Below, one piece after another: positions 61,359-64,000 of a DNA stretch of 64,000 nucleotides; the stretch's first letter is position 1; the number at the start of each line of letters is the position of its first letter. Source of the DNA: Thiomicrorhabdus sp041583835. Its GTDB lineage: Bacteria; Pseudomonadota; Gammaproteobacteria; Thiomicrospirales; Thiomicrospiraceae. Below the pieces are notes generated by a model. It did not search any database and was not told the origin of the DNA. It saw nothing but the letters and a program-made list of their open reading frames with translations. Both the position numbers and the translations under genes were made by a program. The DNA is taken from the NCBI RefSeq assembly GCF_041583835.1, contig NZ_JBFHFC010000006.1:1-64000 (forward strand), in the 5' to 3' direction.

Positions 61359-63758
61359 TTAGTCGTCATCGTGTTTTTCATTCATCTTTTCAAGTGCGGC
61401 AACCACTCGTGCATTAACGCTGCCTTCCGGGAAATCGCCGTTTTCATTCTCGGAACCAACCGCCATATCGGTCAATAAACCAAGGGCGTCGTCGATGTGA
61501 CTCATGGTATAAACGTGGAACTGCCCCTCTTCAACCGCATTACGAACCTTAGAACTTAACATCAAATGGGCGACATTCGCTTCCGGAACGATAACCCCTT
61601 GGGTACCGGTCAAACCGCGCGCCTCGCAGACTTTAAAGAAACCTTCGATCTTTTCGTTGACCCCGCCGATTGGCTGGATTTCGCCGAACTGGTTAATCGA
61701 ACCGGTGACCGCCAAATCCTGACGCATCGGCACATGGGCAATCGACGAGATCAACGCCAACAATTCCGCCGACGAAGCCGAATCTCCTTCAACACCGTTA
61801 TAAGATTGCTCCATAACGATCGATGCACTAAAGCCGAGCGAACGCTGTTTCATATAACGTCCGCGCAAGTAACCACTCAAAATCAACATACCTTTGGAGT
61901 GAATCGGCCCGGCCATTTCAACTTCGCGCTCGATATCGACCACCCCTTCGTCACCGGCGGAAGCTTGGGCGGTAATACGAACCGGCTGTCCGAACGAGAG
62001 TTTACCGACCGTTAATACCGTCAGACCGTTAACCTGCCCGATATGCGATCCTTTTAAAGAGATCAAGACCTGTTGTTCGATGATCGCACGATGGTAGTAA
62101 TCCTCCATCAAACCAGTATGGAAATCCCTTTGAAGAATAGTCTCTTCGATGGTTTTACGGGTCACCTGCATCTCGCCGTTGGCTCGTGCATAAGCGTTGG
62201 CTTCCGCCAGCACGTCTCGAAGAATCGCTTTATTGGTATAAAGACGGTTGGCATCCTCAGCCATACGCGAAGCATACTCAATTAAACATTCGTAAGCGCT
62301 GACGTCGATCGGCAGATCTTCCCACAAACCGACTTCGTAAGCCAATTGGCGAGCCAAGGTAATTTCATGTTCCGTTGTACGCTGCAATTCCACTTCGAAT
62401 TCAACTTGGACTTTAAACAGTCGACTGAATTCCGGATCAATCTCCTGCAAGGCATAAAAATGCGCCGCCTGTCCGACCAATACTAGCGTCAAATTCAGTG
62501 GAAAATCCGGTAGATGGTACGGAGCCACATTACGCGACGACGGGATTTCAAAACTGATTTTTTTAGACATCAACGCCGCCTTTAAATGCGACCAGATATC
62601 CGGATCTTTCAACACGGATTGAATTCCCAAGATCAGGAAGCCGCCGTCCGCCTGTTGCAACAAACCTGCCTGATGGCTCATTGCCAGACTTAAAGTATCC
62701 ACTGCCGACGCTGCGGCTGAATTGATGGCATAACCGAATAGCTTCGGCATACTCGCATTCTGTTCGTAGATCACCGGCGCCTGATCCAAGCCACGATGAT
62801 CGACCAGTAAATTCACCTCGAAAATGGAAAGCCCCTGCTGTTCCGACAGCAGTTCGTCCATGCTGATTTGAGCGCCTCCCGAAGTAACCTGGTCGGCACT
62901 CTGATCCCAGAAAAGATGCAGTTTGGCCACCACACTGTTTTGAAGGTCGTCCAGATACTGCTTAATTTCATCGCTTTCACCGAATTCCATTTTCAAAGAA
63001 TCGATTAAAGGACGAATGTGTTCGTTAGCCACTTCGGTATTTAATTTCTTACCGGCATCCAGATATTCGTGCTGTAAAAACGGAAAATGCGTTAACGCCT
63101 GGTTAAGTGCCGTTTCAACCTGATCCATCGCGTTGGCGAAATGATCCTGAACTTTTTCGTCAAAGGTCTTAAGCTCACTCAACTTATAACGCTTGTCGTC
63201 AACGACGGCAGACAACACGAAATTATTCTCCGTCTGGATAATTTCGATACTCAAACTTTCCGCCAACTCAAAAGCCGGTTCCAATACTGCCTGCTGCTTG
63301 TCGGCCAGTTCGTTTTCCAATTGCTGACTTCTCAATTGATAAGCGTGACCGTCAAATACAATCGGCAACTGCGACTTCAATTGGCTAATCAAGGCTTCCA
63401 TCGCCTGTTTGAACTCGTGACCGTGCCCGGCGGTAAAATACAAATACTGGGTTTTGTTGCTCTCACTGAAATCGGATACCAGCACCACATCTTTCGGTTC
63501 CGGCTTAAGACTGGCCGCCTGATTCAACATGGCTTTGGTCATGCCAATACGTCCGACCCCAGGCTCTCCCATAATGAAAATATGGTTCTGATTGCGTTTT
63601 AAATGCAAACCGAAATTCAACGACTGGTATGCCCTTGGATGAAAACGCTTCATAAATTCGATGACATCGCGATCTTCGACTTTGATTTTACTGGGATCGA
63701 AGTCCTCAGCATTGATTGAGGTATAGCGGTATAGTTGTTCAGAAGTGAGTTTTTGCAT
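61359..63758 (-). CDS. Lon-like ATP-dependent protease (LonB/YcbZ type)
   Basis: The 799-residue protein has an N-terminal ATPase region and a C-terminal Lon protease domain with Ser in GVEGDSASSAELLALI and Lys in GGVNEKIEGFF, the Ser-Lys dyad. The Walker A-like GEPGVGRIGMTKAM has Arg where Lys is normal; this may be a family variant of the AAA_32-type proteins. A large helical insertion at about 150-300 fits this branch rather than LonA, which has an N-terminal substrate domain. Substrates are unknown. ATG at 63758 is preferred over a TTG four codons upstream; neither has a strong ribosome-binding site. Confidence 0.87.
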   Translation of the reverse strand: MQKLTSEQLYRYTSINAEDFDPSKIKVEDRDVIEFMKRFHPRAYQSLNFGLHLKRNQNHIFIMGEPGVGRIGMTKAMLNQAASLKPEPKDVVLVSDFSESNKTQYLYFTAGHGHEFKQAMEALISQLKSQLPIVFDGHAYQLRSQQLENELADKQQAVLEPAFELAESLSIEIIQTENNFVLSAVVDDKRYKLSELKTFDEKVQDHFANAMDQVETALNQALTHFPFLQHEYLDAGKKLNTEVANEHIRPLIDSLKMEFGESDEIKQYLDDLQNSVVAKLHLFWDQSADQVTSGGAQISMDELLSEQQGLSIFEVNLLVDHRGLDQAPVIYEQNASMPKLFGYAINSAAASAVDTLSLAMSHQAGLLQQADGGFLILGIQSVLKDPDIWSHLKAALMSKKISFEIPSSRNVAPYHLPDFPLNLTLVLVGQAAHFYALQEIDPEFSRLFKVQVEFEVELQRTTEHEITLARQLAYEVGLWEDLPIDVSAYECLIEYASRMAEDANRLYTNKAILRDVLAEANAYARANGEMQVTRKTIEETILQRDFHTGLMEDYYHRAIIEQQVLISLKGSHIGQVNGLTVLTVGKLSFGQPVRITAQASAGDEGVVDIEREVEMAGPIHSKGMLILSGYLRGRYMKQRSLGFSASIVMEQSYNGVEGDSASSAELLALISSIAHVPMRQDLAVTGSINQFGEIQPIGGVNEKIEGFFKVCEARGLTGTQGVIVPEANVAHLMLSSKVRNAVEEGQFHVYTMSHIDDALGLLTDMAVGSENENGDFPEGSVNARVVAALEKMNEKHDDD

Positions 63759-63810
63759 CAATTTAGCCAAGTTTTTATATTTAATTTCAGTATCTTAATC
63801 ATAAAACGGA

Positions 63811-63846
63811 ATAAAAAAGGGAGTTGCCCGTAACGAAACAACTCCC
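63811..63846 (-). terminator. Terminator of the ammonium transporter gene
   Basis: GGGAGTTG (63819-63826) and CAACTCCC (63839-63846) pair; on the minus strand TTTTTTAT follows. It lies between the transporter stop and the Lon-like protease start. Confidence 0.8.
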
Positions 63847-63903
63847 TCTATCATACCCGACAATGCCGACTTGCAGAAGCAGTGGCATTCAGCTAACTAA
63901 GAC

Positions 63904-64000
63904 TTAATAGTCTTCGCGCGGCGGATTTGCATGGATACGGTGAATGCTCAAATCCGCACCGTTGTATTCCTGCTCTTCCGTCAAACGTAATCCGGAAACT
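63904..64000 (-). CDS. Ammonium transporter Amt, C-terminal tail (partial)
   Basis: Only the last 32 residues are in the window. They read VSGLRLTEEQEYNGADLS and end HANPPREDY, matching the cytoplasmic C-terminal tail of Amt/AmtB ammonium channels (G-L-R-V-x-x-E-x-E-x-x-G-L-D). The tail is where the GlnK/PII protein docks in AmtB-type channels. The membrane part and any adjacent glnK lie beyond the window edge. Confidence 0.75.
   Translation of the reverse strand, partial: VSGLRLTEEQEYNGADLSIHRIHANPPREDY

Overview
The window reads as chromosome of a gammaproteobacterium with a moderate GC content. Gene order is classic for the class: mutL-miaA-hfq-hflX-hflK-hflC-DUF2065-hisZ-purA, apbC/metG, rsxABCDGE-nth and comEC-lpxK-Trm112-kdsB. 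Protein flavour, an exported two-domain sulfurtransferase and many signalling proteins suggest the Thiomicrospira/Hydrogenovibrio/Thiomicrorhabdus group of sulfur oxidisers. That placement is inference; there is no rRNA or other marker here to prove it.

Layout. (1) 1-3.5 kb is an AT-rich accessory strip: the end of an IS3-family element, small secreted or membrane proteins and a lipoprotein with no recognised family, a broken cupin gene, a candidate structured RNA, and several related short palindromes. (2) 3.6-16.2 kb is housekeeping on the minus strand (ppiD, then the purA-to-mutL cluster), interrupted by a stand-alone CheY-like gene. (3) 16.4-28.6 kb, mostly plus strand, holds apbC, a STAS protein on the minus strand, metG, the Rsx/Rnf electron-transport operon with nth, DUF1841, a periplasmic rhodanese and a small membrane protein. 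(4) 28.7-33.4 kb is a divergent, poorly understood cluster: a GNAT-C39 peptidase fusion and a DUF2817 metallopeptidase-like protein on one side, a RimK-type ATP-grasp ligase and an RMD1/DUF155 membrane protein on the other. It looks like a peptide-bond-making and peptide-trimming module of unknown product and is the best candidate here for an undescribed system.

(5) 33.5-50.9 kb holds a cold-shock gene with a strong promoter and long leader, dbpA, and a signalling region: a receptor without a sensor domain, a response regulator-PP2C phosphatase, a CHASE-PAS histidine kinase, a large poly-HAMP chemoreceptor and a six-PAS diguanylate cyclase, with bcp, glnS and a Bcr/CflA exporter between them. 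(6) 50.9-54.1 kb is a cobalamin riboswitch followed by a BtuB-like receptor and a BtuF-like binding protein. (7) 54.2-64 kb has a PilZ-like protein with split motifs, the KDO/lipid A genes kdsB and lpxK, comEC, DUF2062, a Lon-like protease and the tail of an ammonium transporter.

Most transcription units end in clear hairpin terminators, listed individually. No tRNA, rRNA, CRISPR array or prophage was seen. Functional calls rest on motifs and family knowledge read by eye; no database search was run.
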